Positions 1 to 11,041 of a DNA stretch of 64,000 nucleotides are shown here, piece after piece (positions within the stretch are counted from its first letter, which is position 1; each line of letters opens with the position of its first letter). The translations under genes and the position numbers were made by a program. Under the pieces are notes generated by a model. The model was not told the DNA's origin. It searched no databases and worked only from the letters and a program-made list of their open reading frames with translations. This stretch comes from Bolinopsis microptera (Eukaryota; Ctenophora; Tentaculata; Lobata; Bolinopsidae), in assembly GCF_026151205.1 (NCBI RefSeq), contig NC_087082.1, positions 8,502,901-8,566,900 on the forward strand, written 5' to 3'.

Positions 1-2340
1 GAGATTAATTCTGTCACATTTTATAGAATTTTCAATTTTGGGTGCATTGCCGAAATCATTTATATCTAATTTTGGTTTGGAAAGCGTATGGACAATACAG
101 GAGTATGGACGATACAGTCGATTCAAGAGAGGGCAGTTCATGTTAACATTGTCACAAAAATGATGTGACGAAGTCAACATTGCTTGCCCTATTTTGAAGT
201 TCACCATACCTCTATTAGAGTTCAATATTCTTTCAGAAATAATTGGTAGATTATTGTCCAGCACATCAGAGCTCAAGTTTAATATTGTTAAGTTAAATTT
301 TGCTAAGTCACTAAAAATGTGACAGAATTAAAATTTTGTGCCCCAACAATATAAATTTAATGCAGCAAACTGGTATGGGCTGCTATATTTCTTGTATTAA
401 TCAATTCCAACCATATAATAATAAGAATGTTAATGTGAATGAAAAATTATCAAACGTTTAAAAAAACTTATGTTACGAAATTAACATTGCTTGCCCTATT
501 TTGAAGTTCACCATATCTCTATAAGAATTCAATATAACTTTATCATGCTAAAAATTTCGATAAACAAGTTATCTTCCAGCGCAAGGAGCAAACAGAGTTA
601 TAATATTTTTTTGTGACAAAATTAATCTATTTTTTACCATGTTGCGATGTTTCAATTGTGACACTGTAAACATATTACTACCATATAATAATTTATGTGA
701 CTGGTGCGTGGTTGTAATAGTGTTGATTGATCCAGTATATAGTAAGTAATATAGGGTGTTTAAGCTGGCATATCAATATTTGCTCAATTTCACCAAAATT
801 TGGTCAAACACAGCAGCAAGGGGTCCATATTTACTCCGTTACATGTTTGTAGTGTGACAAAGTAAACATTTCCGTGCCGGCCGTATTTAGGCGATATCTT
901 ATCACCTGATTAGGATATCGTTATGTGTCAAAGTTTGCCTAGAGGATAAATAATTTCATAATGTGACAAAGTCAGCTACACCGTGCCTTTTGATAGGGCC
1001 ACTAATATTTACCACTATCCTCAAACTCAAATGAACGTGTCCATATAAACACAAAGTATCAATGTGCGTTTCGTTGCTTTATGATAATAATGTCCATCGC
1101 ACGATAAGCTGAAATTTTCGTTATGAATGTGCTATAACCGTAAACTATCACATTTGCTGGAAATTTTTGACATGAGAATCTTCTGCCCGCTCTCGAGATT
1201 TTATGCATCACTGATCTTAGTTGGAACTAATGTCTGACATTGTTCTTTTTTCTAAATCTTAGCGTTATTGAGCGCTATGGAATTATTGCACTTTTTAGAT
1301 TTGTCTAAAATTAGAATATTCACCCAGATCCATTACTATCGCGGGAAATTATCAGCGCTCAGTCTTCACGACTTTTCGGGGATAAAAGAGAAAATAGAGA
1401 CGTAAAATATTGATTAGGGAATATTTAGAACTTTATTATTATCGACGAATAAAACTGCGTACGGTTTATACTGGTAATATATGACGAATAAGGACATTGT
1501 ACTGATATTAAAAGTTGGAACTAGTGCTTTGAAAAATGTCTGACATTGTTCGTTTTCCTATATCTAAGCGTTGATGGGCGTTATTAAATTATAATACTTT
1601 TTAAATTTGTTAAAAATTAGAAAAGATTATTCACTCAATGACTCCGCAATCCATTTTTTTGAAAAAACAAAATTAAATAATAATCACGAGGAGTACACAA
1701 ACACACGCTAAATATAACAATTATGGAATTGGTAGTTATGTATTAATTTGGTATTCCATAATGATCGGAATCTGTCGAACAAAATTGTGATAAAGTGATT
1801 AAAGACACATTTCATATAGAAACATATATTATCATGACAGTCAAACGAAAAAGGAGAAATAATAATTCTGACAGTTAATTTTAAAGATATAACAAACATC
1901 TTCTTTCAAGGCGATATTGTCTTTTTCGTAAAATAATTCACAAAATAGAAATGCATTCGAATATCAATCGAGCAAATTTAATTTTTGTTGATCATCTTAA
2001 TCATTGATCCATAATGTTTTGTTTTTTTCGTCTTTTTATCTTTCTTTTTTCTTTTAATTTAAAATATTAACCATCTTGATCAATGGCTTTTTATTTTTCA
2101 TCAATCATCTTAATCAATATGTTTGTAAAAAAATCGATCATCTTATTAGATCATGGTTAAGATTATTAACCAATTTTAGTCCACACAGCACTTAGAGGTG
2201 GACCATTTCATGAGACAAAATCATTATCAATAAATTTAACCGATCATCTTAATCATTGCAAATTTAAATATTCGCCTAAATCAGAGTTGTAAAGCAAAAT
2301 TAATCACTTTATGTCATAAATATCATAGTCTTTTTTGAGC
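1..2340. other. AT-rich non-coding DNA with dispersed short repeats
   Basis: No coding exon could be supported. A segment of about 65 bp containing cattgcttgccctattttg occurs at about 165-230 and again at 475-540 in the same orientation. A second pair containing tgtctgacattgttc lies near 1230-1275 and 1535-1585. From 1930 to 2260 variants of atcatcttaatcattgatc recur several times. These look like old dispersed or tandem repeats. Confidence 0.6.
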
Positions 2341-2367
2341 CAGATAACAAACTTTGCCGAGTATGTA

Positions 2368-3366
2368 CTATGTTTGTAGTTCTGATGAGATCTCTGTATA
2401 TCCTCGTCTTCTTTGAGCCAGATGACGAACTTTTCCATAGATGGTGAGTGGTAGAAGGAGAACTTTTGCTATGTAGTTTCTGTACCGTGCTCTCATTTCC
2501 GGTTTATGCAGGATCAGGATGGTTGGGAACAGTGCTGCGTTCATCAGAGGAAGTGTGAATCGTAACATTACCAGGATGGGTAATGGCAATACGTTCAAAA
2601 TATACAATATCAAGGGGTATGTCATAATATAGTACAAAGAGACGCTACACAAGTACAGTAACGAGATTAGAAACACTGTTAAGTTAACTTGGTTTGCAGT
2701 GTTCAGCTGTGGATTTTCGTGACCTCCAAATGCTTTCTTTATATGGATCATCTGAAGAACCATGCATACAAGCACGATCAAGCAAGGCAGACCAAACTGA
2801 ACTAAAGATATAACTATGTCCATGATAATCATCATGTGATTTGCTGCGCCATCAGACAATGCAAAGTAACGCATCATCAACCTTAGTACAAGAGATGTTG
2901 TGCCTTTTCCAATTGTTTCTAAGGTAGTGATAACGTTCCATGGACCCACAAAAACACCACATTTTGGGCTATCATTAACACTAGATATGAGATCATTCAA
3001 GAACCAAACATCAATAATGCACAGGACCAGGAGAATGGACGGGTAAATGAAGAGGACTATTTTCAAAAGTCGGTTATTCTGCGTGTAAAATGGACGCATT
3101 ATGTTAATAGTCTTCACAACCGTTAGCACAAGAACACAAAACGTCGAAGTAACGTAGCAGAGTACACCAAACTTTTGACAGACCACAAATGTCCACGGAT
3201 GCATCCTCATAGAAGGGTCCTTCAAGCACAGTAGTGATATTGAGCCTCGTCCTATCTCTAAACACGCACTTCCAATGTCCATAGCACCAATCAGAATGAA
3301 GAATAGGCAAGAAATCCTTCTCCAGTCCTTGCGGTAATCATATATGATCACAGAGTTCTGGATCAT
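2368..3366 (-). CDS. Rhodopsin-like (class A) GPCR, divergent, 5' end frame-broken
   Basis: Intronless 332-residue open frame with six clear hydrophobic helices (TM2 to TM7). The first residues (MIQNSVIIYDYRKDWRR) look like the end of TM1 and intracellular loop 1. The frame stays open upstream for about 50 more bases and encodes the rest of a TM1-like helix, but without an ATG. At the cytoplasmic end of TM3 the usual DRY is VKT (TVVKTINIMRPF). The TM7 NPxxY region is degenerate (NAALFPTIL). An orphan membrane receptor is inferred; ligand unknown. Because TM1 is cut off from a start codon, this is either a pseudogene, a one-base sequence error, or a gene with a short 5' exon not found. Not similar enough to the GPCR at 11042 to call a recent duplicate. 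Confidence 0.7.
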   Translation of the reverse strand: MIQNSVIIYDYRKDWRRISCLFFILIGAMDIGSACLEIGRGSISLLCLKDPSMRMHPWTFVVCQKFGVLCYVTSTFCVLVLTVVKTINIMRPFYTQNNRLLKIVLFIYPSILLVLCIIDVWFLNDLISSVNDSPKCGVFVGPWNVITTLETIGKGTTSLVLRLMMRYFALSDGAANHMMIIMDIVISLVQFGLPCLIVLVCMVLQMIHIKKAFGGHENPQLNTANQVNLTVFLISLLYLCSVSLYYIMTYPLILYILNVLPLPILVMLRFTLPLMNAALFPTILILHKPEMRARYRNYIAKVLLLPLTIYGKVRHLAQRRRGYTEISSELQT

Positions 3367-3473
3367 GATATAAAGAGCAATCGTGATATTGATTGGGGAT
3401 ATATACTGATAGCCATTTAGTAATGACCGTCAAAAACTATGGAGGTACTGGGAGGCGAGTTAGCGGTAGTCAT
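3367..3473 (-). pseudogene. Out-of-frame N-terminus and TM1 start of the minus-strand GPCR
   Basis: An ATG at 3473 (minus) opens a short peptide (MTTANSPPSTSIVFDGHY) that looks like a receptor N-terminal tail and then meets a stop. In another frame, from about 3420 down, the sequence YISPINITIALYI runs without a stop straight into the receptor body. A single indel near 3415 would explain both pieces. That is inference; a missed intron would be too short. Confidence 0.45.
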
Positions 3474-3588
3474 ATTATTAGTCCAGATCATTGTTCTGCA
3501 GCGTAACTTTACGAGGATTTGGAGGAAACGAACTAACTATACGATCCCGAAATGAACTGCGGAAAAATACTAGGAAACTTGCTCTTTT

Positions 3589-3815
3589 GTATCAAATTAT
3601 CTGTGACGAAGATAATGCACCATGATAATCTTACTTATAGTAGCTACAGTGACATTTGGATTGTTGCGACGTTATTTCCTATTATCAAACTATACCAATA
3701 TTTGTATCCTAAAAACTTTATCAGCTTTTGTATCAAATTTCTTATATTAGGAAGATAACGCACCATGGAAATTTCACATATAGTAGCTACAGTGAGTTCT
3801 GGATTGTCGTCAGAG
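3589..3815. repeat. Direct duplication of a roughly 90-bp segment
   Basis: The stretches near 3589-3670 and 3726-3815 share ttttgtatcaaatt, a gaagataa(t/c)gcaccatg block and tagtagctacagtga in the same order and orientation, with scattered differences. They lie just upstream of the minus-strand GPCR. Confidence 0.6.
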
Positions 3816-3830
3816 GCAACATATAAGTCA

Positions 3831-4948
3831 TCATAAGTGCTAAATTGAAATACAGGAAAGTAACTTGAAAGTATTAGATAATAGATGCTAACCCTCAAAT
3901 TTAACACCCTCAGTTAATAATGCTTGCGACAAATCGACTTCTGAATCACTTCAGGGTGTCTTGTTATTATTTGTAGCTACAGTCATCAATCCTTGGAAGT
4001 TCACGAACACACTGTAACGCAGTAATGATAGACTAATCGACGATGCTAGCTAAATATTTCAGGGTAAATGTTCTATCCGAAGCCGATTGGTCATGCAGTA
4101 ATAAACATAAGACATGTTGCATAACTGATGACCACCAAGCGAGTCCTAAACAATTAATAATCTTAACTATATGAACATAATTATTGTATAAGGTGTAATA
4201 GATAAGAGTATATTTTAGGGGTTTTGAGAACGTTTAGAATACTGTGAGACCATAAATAAAACTATCGTATATTATGAAAATCAGCCATCTTTGATTTTCC
4301 CGTCCGTGTCACAGGTCCAGGCAAAATTTCCTGCGGAATCCATCACAATTGATAATATATCTTGCCTAGAATCCCTCTTTCCTGGAACTAAGTTGAACTG
4401 AAATATTTCGATTGTTTTGACTACTGATATAATATCCACGACAGTATACTGTATGCGACATTATGATAATTTGATCTTAAAAACGTCGAATTTAGAAGGC
4501 TAAAAGTGGATAAACGCTCTAGTCATTATTCTGGTTTAACCGTGCACTAGGCTTGTCATATAAAGGCCATTGTCTTGATTGAATAAATAATAAGGGGTTT
4601 GCAAAGGTTTACAGACAATAGTACCAAGTACAAACAGTATGTATTTATCGCGAATACTCGACCATTTGAAACATATCAATGAGTTGTGTGCCATTCTTAA
4701 GAATCAATATTCTTAGAATCAAGATTCAATCGAGAGTGAAAAGTTTCATCTCTTTAGATTCAAGTGTTGTCTATTTCTGTTATTGGCTAAGGTTAGGTTT
4801 GGAACGTTATGACTAGTTACGACAAGTTAATTTTATATGCGACTATTAACACAGGTCAACTGGTACATTGCATGGTTGCTTAGTTATGAAGTAATTAATG
4901 CATGAATACCAATGCTTACCTTATTAACGACACAATATTACCTTTATT
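3831..4948. other. Non-coding, nothing recognised
   Basis: AT-rich sequence with short, unsupported reading frames only. No repeat, splice pattern or protein similarity was recognised. Confidence 0.5.
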
Positions 4949-5568
4949 GGGGGATGGAGGGGTGAAGGGGATGGAGGGGGTGGATGGGGTGGAGGGGGAG
5001 GAGGGGGTGGAGGGGGTGGAGGGGGTTGAGGGGGTGAAGGGGGTGGAGGGGGTGGAGGGGTGGAGGGGGTGGAGGGGTGGAGGGGATGGAGGGGTGGATG
5101 GGGTGGAGGGTGTGGATGGGGTGGAGGGGGTGGAGGGGGTGGAGGGGATGGAGGGGTGGATGGGGTGGAAGGGGTGGAGGGGGTGGATGGGGTGGAGGGG
5201 TGGATGGGGTGGAGGGGGTGGAAGGGGTGGAGGGGGTGGAGGGGGTGGAGGGGGTGGAGGGGTGGAGGGGGTGGAGGGGGTGGAGGGGGTGGAGGGGGTG
5301 GAGGGGGTGGAGGGGTGGAGGGGGTGGAGGGGGTGGAGGGGGTGGAGGGGGTGGAGGGGGTGGAGGGGGTGGAGGGAGTGGAGGGGGTGGAGGGGGTGGA
5401 GGGGTGGAGGGAGTGGAGGGGGTGGAGGGGGTGGAGGGGGTGGAGGGGTGGAGGGGGTGGAGGGGTGGAGGGGTGGAGGGGGTGGAGGGGATAGGGGGAT
5501 GGAGGGGTGGATGGGGTGGAGGGGGTTGAGGGGGTGGAGGGGGTGGAGGGGGTGGAAGGGGTGGAGGG
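4949..5568 (+). repeat. G-rich minisatellite (ggggtgga)n, strand-asymmetric
   Basis: About 620 bp of 8-9 bp units of the form gggggtgga, with variants carrying gaa, gat or a shorter G run. The plus strand has almost no C. Every frame is open for long distances on both strands (Gly/Trp/Glu-rich or Pro/His/Ser-rich), which is an effect of the repeat and not evidence of a gene. Runs of 4-5 G at short spacing make G-quadruplex formation likely. Confidence 0.9.
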
Positions 5569-5888
5569 TCAGACATAGACAAAAATGGCTAACGTAACAT
5601 GACGTGACTAATCCCTTACCAACGATATGATTTATACTTTCAATACCAATATATAACAGATGTTTTGAATATGCACTATGACGTTAAGTATGACGTTAAG
5701 TTGTAAGTTTTAACGTAACTTCTTCTTATCAAGTAACATTTTGTCCTTACTCGGGTCGATCAGAAAACATTGTGTTCAACACAATATCATTCGAGACTCA
5801 ATAACTGTGCACAATTTCATCACATTATTATGATTAAGTTTTTAATGTCATGTTGTGAGTCTAGTACCACATGTTTTGTGAGTACTAG

Positions 5889-5889
<1 letters not shown>

Positions 5890-5922
<33 letters not shown>
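5890..5922. repeat. Poly(C) run of 33
   Basis: An uninterrupted C homopolymer about 320 bp after the G-rich minisatellite. Its length is probably unstable in the genome and in reads. Confidence 0.9.
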
Positions 5923-5923
<1 letters not shown>

Positions 5924-6997
5924 ACAGTGCTAATTATTGCGCTTATTATGAGCTTAGTTCATTAACTTGACTCACAATTCCTTTTTAGACGCAAGTCAAG
6001 TTTTCCGTCCTACTCTTTTCTCACCATCCGTTAAAAAGTAACACAGTAGGCCTTACCCGACATCATGTTCACAACTAGCTGTCGAGTGAGCGGCGCTCTG
6101 TAGGAAATTTATTTGCAGTGTTAATAAATCACTTGACTTAGGCATTACGAGTCTTAAAGTTCCGTTTCGATAAGTTAATTTAGTTTGACTGCGTCAATGC
6201 GGGTTTTAGTTTTTACTGCGTGGGTTCATAGTATTTCACCCTCTTTAACGGCGACACTGGATTTCGGCCGTGTTACTCTTGTAGGATGAATAATTTTCTA
6301 AATAGCACAATTATCTTATTGCTTGTCTGAGATTGTACAGTTTTATATATTGCGGTAGACCATTGATATTTTTATAAAAATAGCAGGTGTTGATGATTTT
6401 ACTGAAATTTTAACTGAATCTAGGACTTTATTTCACGATAAATATTTCATCCTAAAAACCGCATTATAAAGTACTTAGTGTTCCAAGTATGACAGTATGA
6501 CTCATACAATAAAGAGGCTGTGTAATTATAAATATTTTACTCGTTTTGTACTTAATTAACAAGATACATTTTTGTAACCAGAAATCCTGGACCCAGTTTT
6601 AATACCGGTCCCTGCTTTAGCCGTAGCCCCGGTCCCTTTGAGTCCCGATCCCGGCTTAGTCTCGGTCCTAGCACTTTTTTCCAGTCCCGGTCGCGGTCCC
6701 AGCCGGTCGACCCTTGACTCTATTGTAACATGTTGTTTATCATCATGTTTTAGTTTTAATTTGTCTGACTCTATTTTTGTGAATGGGAAGCATTATCAGA
6801 CCTTCCACCACTTCGGATATTTTAATTCATAAAACATTTTACCGAAATCACAAAACGTATTCCTCTTTTTTTTTAAACTTTTCGATCAGTTAATCAACTT
6901 TAGAGTGTTCGTAAATTTAACAAAAACCTCTCTTGATATTTCCATAATAGTTAGGGATAATTAACTTTAATACAGATTACAGAACCATCTGGACAAG
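5923..6997. other. Non-coding, C-rich patch at 6590-6710
   Basis: Nothing coding was recognised. The patch at 6590-6710 carries repeated variants of ggtcccgg/cccggtccc. Confidence 0.5.
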
Positions 6998-7310
6998 CAT
7001 TTTTTACAGGAATGTGTTGTCCATAGTCTCAGGAACCACCCCAAAGAGTTTTAAATCTGGATCTGACGGGGGGAAAAAAGTTAGAGCACATTTTCTCCAG
7101 CCGCCTAAAGATCGCGCTTGAAAAACTCGTAACTACCGTCAAAAAGACACCCAGGAGCCCCATAGGGTGTGCAAAATGACCGCAATAGTAATATTTGTGT
7201 CAGATCTTTATGTATTGAAATAAATTTATTATTATGGACTACGCTCTCGAAAATTTACTAAAATTTGAAAAAATTTACTAAAATTTTGAAGATTTACAAA
7301 AAATTTGGAC
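6998..7310. repeat. Left copy of a 300-bp inverted pair
   Basis: This stretch returns reverse-complemented at about 10210-10540. Anchors include acccaggagccccatag (7150-7166) with agctcgtaactaccgtcaaa-like sequence beside it, and aaaatttactaaaatttgaa at about 7250. The copies are diverged by roughly a fifth by eye. They may be the two ends of an old element or two insertions of one family. Confidence 0.6.
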
Positions 7311-7789
7311 AGCAAAGTATATCAGTATCCTCTGCTTAGTGCTTTTACCTCAACATTTTTGTTTGAGGACAAGTTCAAAGCTTTAATAGCTACCGTTGTA
7401 TCAGCATCATCAGTATAGCTACATGTACCATGGTGTCTGCGGTTGATGCTGCTGTAAAAACGTTGGACAAGAGCTGAGCCTTATAAGCTCATGCTTGTTG
7501 AGCTGATGAACAGTTTGCTAAGTTGCAAAACAGCAGAAATCAATATTTTCACTGATCTTACTGATCATACAAATCATATAAAGATGTAATTTAAACCTAA
7601 TTCTGATAAATCAGAGGATACTGATATACTTTGCCTCCTTATACATCGTTTTAGTGAGAACGATAATGAAATTGTGATGACGACAAGAAACAGCTCACAC
7701 TCAATCTTACTTACTTTGATACTTTGATGAGGTGTGGCCCGAATGTCAGGGCCATCGTACATCACGTAGAAAACCCGATCACATAGACA

Positions 7790-8330
7790 ACCCGACTGGA
7801 GGTTCCAGTTTATAAGAGAGTTGCTGCAGACAGCAGTGTAGCCTGCCGTTGGAGGATTGTCAGGAACTTTGTCTAGGGCAGTATTCACGGATATTTATGT
7901 TCAATCAATAGTGTTCACAGATTTTGGCAGTAGGTTCCATAATTTTGCAGCTTTGACAGAAAAAGGGTTCTCATACATGGTTTTTATGTAGGAAGGGCAG
8001 TTCTTAGCAAGTGGAGGTATTCTAACTTTGGTTCCTAGGCGATCATTTAGATTGAACTTCATTTCAATGTTATTTGTGATTTTTCCATTGAGGAACTTCC
8101 AGGCATTTTTAATATGTATCTCTCTCGTCTTCTTAGGAGGGATGGGAGGTTGAGAGTTTTAGTCTTTCCCATTAGTCCAAGTTCTGGCAGCCTGATATCC
8201 TGCGGGTGAAGGATCCTTTGAACTGCTTCCAGTGCTTGGAATTCGTGTACTTTGTGAGGATTCCAGAGGGCGGAGCAGTACTCAAGCCTAATTCGGACAA
8301 TCTTTAATATAATTCTAAAGATTTTTTCTG
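7790..8330 (-). pseudogene. Degraded C-terminal tail of a non-LTR reverse transcriptase
   Basis: On the minus strand, in several frames, one reads RLEYCSALWNPHKVHEFQAL, then a QRRRERYI-like block (NLPSLLRRRERYILK), then VKAAKLWNLLPKSV, and finally ALDKVPDNPPTAGY with NSLINW. These blocks, in this order, are the conserved tail of CR1/L2/Jockey-type retrotransposon polyproteins (the region after the polymerase thumb). Frameshifts separate them, so this is a dead 5'-truncated copy. The catalytic YxDD region is not present. Confidence 0.75.
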
Positions 8331-9689
8331 TATGTACGTTTGTCTGTACGACCGCCCACGTGCCAATTTGGTGAGTAATAGGAAGTTAGGTAAAAACCAA
8401 AAGATTGCATAGCAACGGTGTTGTAATGCACACGTGCAAAGATTGTTGGAACAGCATTTTTATCGGTTTTGTGGTAATTACATTGTGTTTATATTAAGGT
8501 GATTTACATTTAAATCGGCTGTATCTTCGGTTAAGATGAACACTTTTTGATGCGATTAAAACTTTCTTTCAAAGAACACTACTTCTACGTCATCCCTGTT
8601 ACCACGGGCTTTCTAGTATTCTTATAATTACCATGCAAGTTGGGCCAGTTGCACTAGACATGGGACAGTTTAGCTACTCAACATGGTATTTAATACAGCA
8701 AGCTTTCTCATAACTCGGAGGAACAATTACATCTCCTTCCCTAGGCTCTCTGTTCAAGAAGGAAGGAGATTAGCTCTAAGTTATTACATTAGCTTCTTGT
8801 AGGTGGGTAGTAACCTAGTAACAACGTGACCAGCCTCTGCCCCCTGTCACGTTTTGAGAGTTTACTAATCAACCTCGGTTGCATGCACCATCGCTCCTTA
8901 AACTACCTCAACATTGACACCACTAAAACATATATAACTCTTCACTCTACTGTCCCCGGCCCTGATGATAAAAACACGTTGTTTGAATCAAACAACCTGT
9001 TACATTTCACTTATATTATGTTTCCAGAACCTCCTCCAGTTTACTAAGTACTATGTTAGTCAGTAATGGTTAATTTTACAATCTTATTTATAAAAAGGTT
9101 AAAAACACTGTTCAACAAGCTTAATAACCATTTTCAATTATTTCTGTCACTCCTTGACGTACATTCATCAAGGAATTTAGATATGATTTAACTCCATAGG
9201 TAAATCTGTAAATATTGTGCTATACTACAGCTTCAGTGACCAAGTTTATTGGTAAGATCCCAAGTCCTGATCAGATCTGTCGCTAAATGTCTGTCTGCTG
9301 TCAAAATAAATTAATGTAAAACTTATTAATCACAATTTTAATGTTATGGTCAGCCTGACATAATAAATTGTGATAATTCCAAGTAACTTCGTTCTCATTT
9401 TATATCATTGTTCTAAAATGTACAAAAAAGGAATTAACCAAAACTCAGAGCTCATCAGGCTGCTCACCAGTGTTCCAAGGATCCGGACCATGTGATTACA
9501 CTACAGGTTATATGTATAATTCCGCGAGCAGTTGACTGTTGAGTAATTCTTAAAAAGGAAGTTGATTAGACTTAAGCTTCCATCCCCCTGATGGAAACTC
9601 TGGATCGTGCTTGAATTAATATATTCAAAATTGCTTCTGCAGATGCGAGAGCTTATCAAATTAAAAGCAAAACTTGAGTTGAGTAAAGA
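8331..9689. other. Non-coding, nothing recognised
   Basis: Only short reading frames without recognisable domains. A 73-codon open stretch at 8826-9047 (plus) has no features that would support it. Confidence 0.45.
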
Positions 9690-9717
9690 TGACGTCATGT
9701 ACAGTGTACACTGTACA
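9690..9717. promoter_or_regulatory. Perfect CRE next to a 20-bp perfect palindrome
   Basis: The octamer tgacgtca (9690-9697) matches the consensus cAMP-response element bound by CREB/ATF proteins. It is followed without a gap by tgtacagtgtacactgtaca (9698-9717), identical to its own reverse complement. It lies about 1.3 kb upstream of the GPCR start at 11042 on the same strand. Regulation of that receptor is only a guess. Confidence 0.5.
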
Positions 9718-10209
9718 CCTTCCTTGTGTCAATTTCGCTGAATTTAATTATTATTGATTACCTTTACAATATTATGTGGATGATTAGAAAGTGATCTGTT
9801 CAATCGATGTTAAAAGACCTCGCATGATTAGTGATTACCATTTATGTTTATAAACATAAAACAATGAAATGATAATAAAATCCAGCTTTTCCAGCTTTGG
9901 GACTGTAAATTAATGCTTTTCATACAAAGTTACAACAAAGTCTTCTTGTTATGTATCCTGGGTTTGGACAGGATATTACCCGCTTAAAATATTTCCATCT
10001 CGTTACATAATACTGAAATATAATATATTTACAATAAATTATGCAATCACAACATTATAATCAACAAAATAAATTTAATCACAGAATCTCAGACTATATC
10101 TCTACTATGTTATTATGTTATAGTTTCCAATAATGTTTAAAATTCTGGGCCTTGAGAGATCTTATACATTAAGTTTTGGGATGATTGTAGTACCTGAATC
10201 CTAAAATCC

Positions 10210-10540
10210 TTATAACTAGACAACGTTTTGATTAAATTGTACTACAATTTTTTCGAAATTTTAGTAAATTTTTCAAAGTTTAGTAAATTTTTGAGAGCAT
10301 AGCCTATAAAGATGAAATTATTTCATTAGATCTGACGACCCTGAAACACTGACTCGCCTCACATAATGTCACTATTGTGGTTATTTTGTACCACCTATGG
10401 GGCTCCTGGGTGACTTTTTGACGGTAGTTACGAGTTTTTCAATTGCTGTCATTAGACGCCTGGAGAAATTTTGCTCTAGCTTTGTTTCCCCATCAGATCA
10501 AGATTCAAAACTCTTTGGGATTGGTTCCTCAGGCTATTAT
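10210..10540. repeat. Right copy of the 300-bp inverted pair
   Basis: Reverse-complement partner of 6998-7310; contains cctatggggctcctgggt and the block ctttttgacggtagttacga. Confidence 0.6.
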
Positions 10541-11041
10541 ATGGCTATTACATGACTATTATGTGGCTATTATATGGACAACACATTCCTGTAGAAAACC
10601 GCTTGTCGCAAATTTTTCCCAGACATTGTGCACATAATTCCGTAACTATAAGTCAGAAAACCTCAAAGGTCGCGTAACACATGAAACTTTAGCAGTTTAG
10701 CAAGTTTATAATATGAGATGGTAATGACATTATTGAGTTAACATGCTTATAATGGGTGTATGAGATTTAGATATCAACTTTCGATCAATTTCTCATTACA
10801 TCATATAAGCGTCTTGTTACATTATGTTGATCAGTTTCAGAGTTTTAAATGGTCTGAACTTCCCGGTTTTTGTCACCAGCCATTAGTTGGTAACTCATCT
10901 TACTCCCTGGCTCCGATTTTTAGCTGTTTTGAATTCGAAAATGCTACTCATCACTTCCGATTAATATAATTTTCGAGCTGTACCTTTTAACTTCCAAATG
11001 TGTCACACTAAAATAAAGGTGTTCAGCTGAACAGGATTAGA

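Noticed and set aside
4902-5597. Long Gly/Trp/Glu-rich and Pro-rich open frames on both strands
   Set aside because: Caused by the 8-9 bp repeat, which lacks stops in all frames; no promoter, splice or domain evidence.
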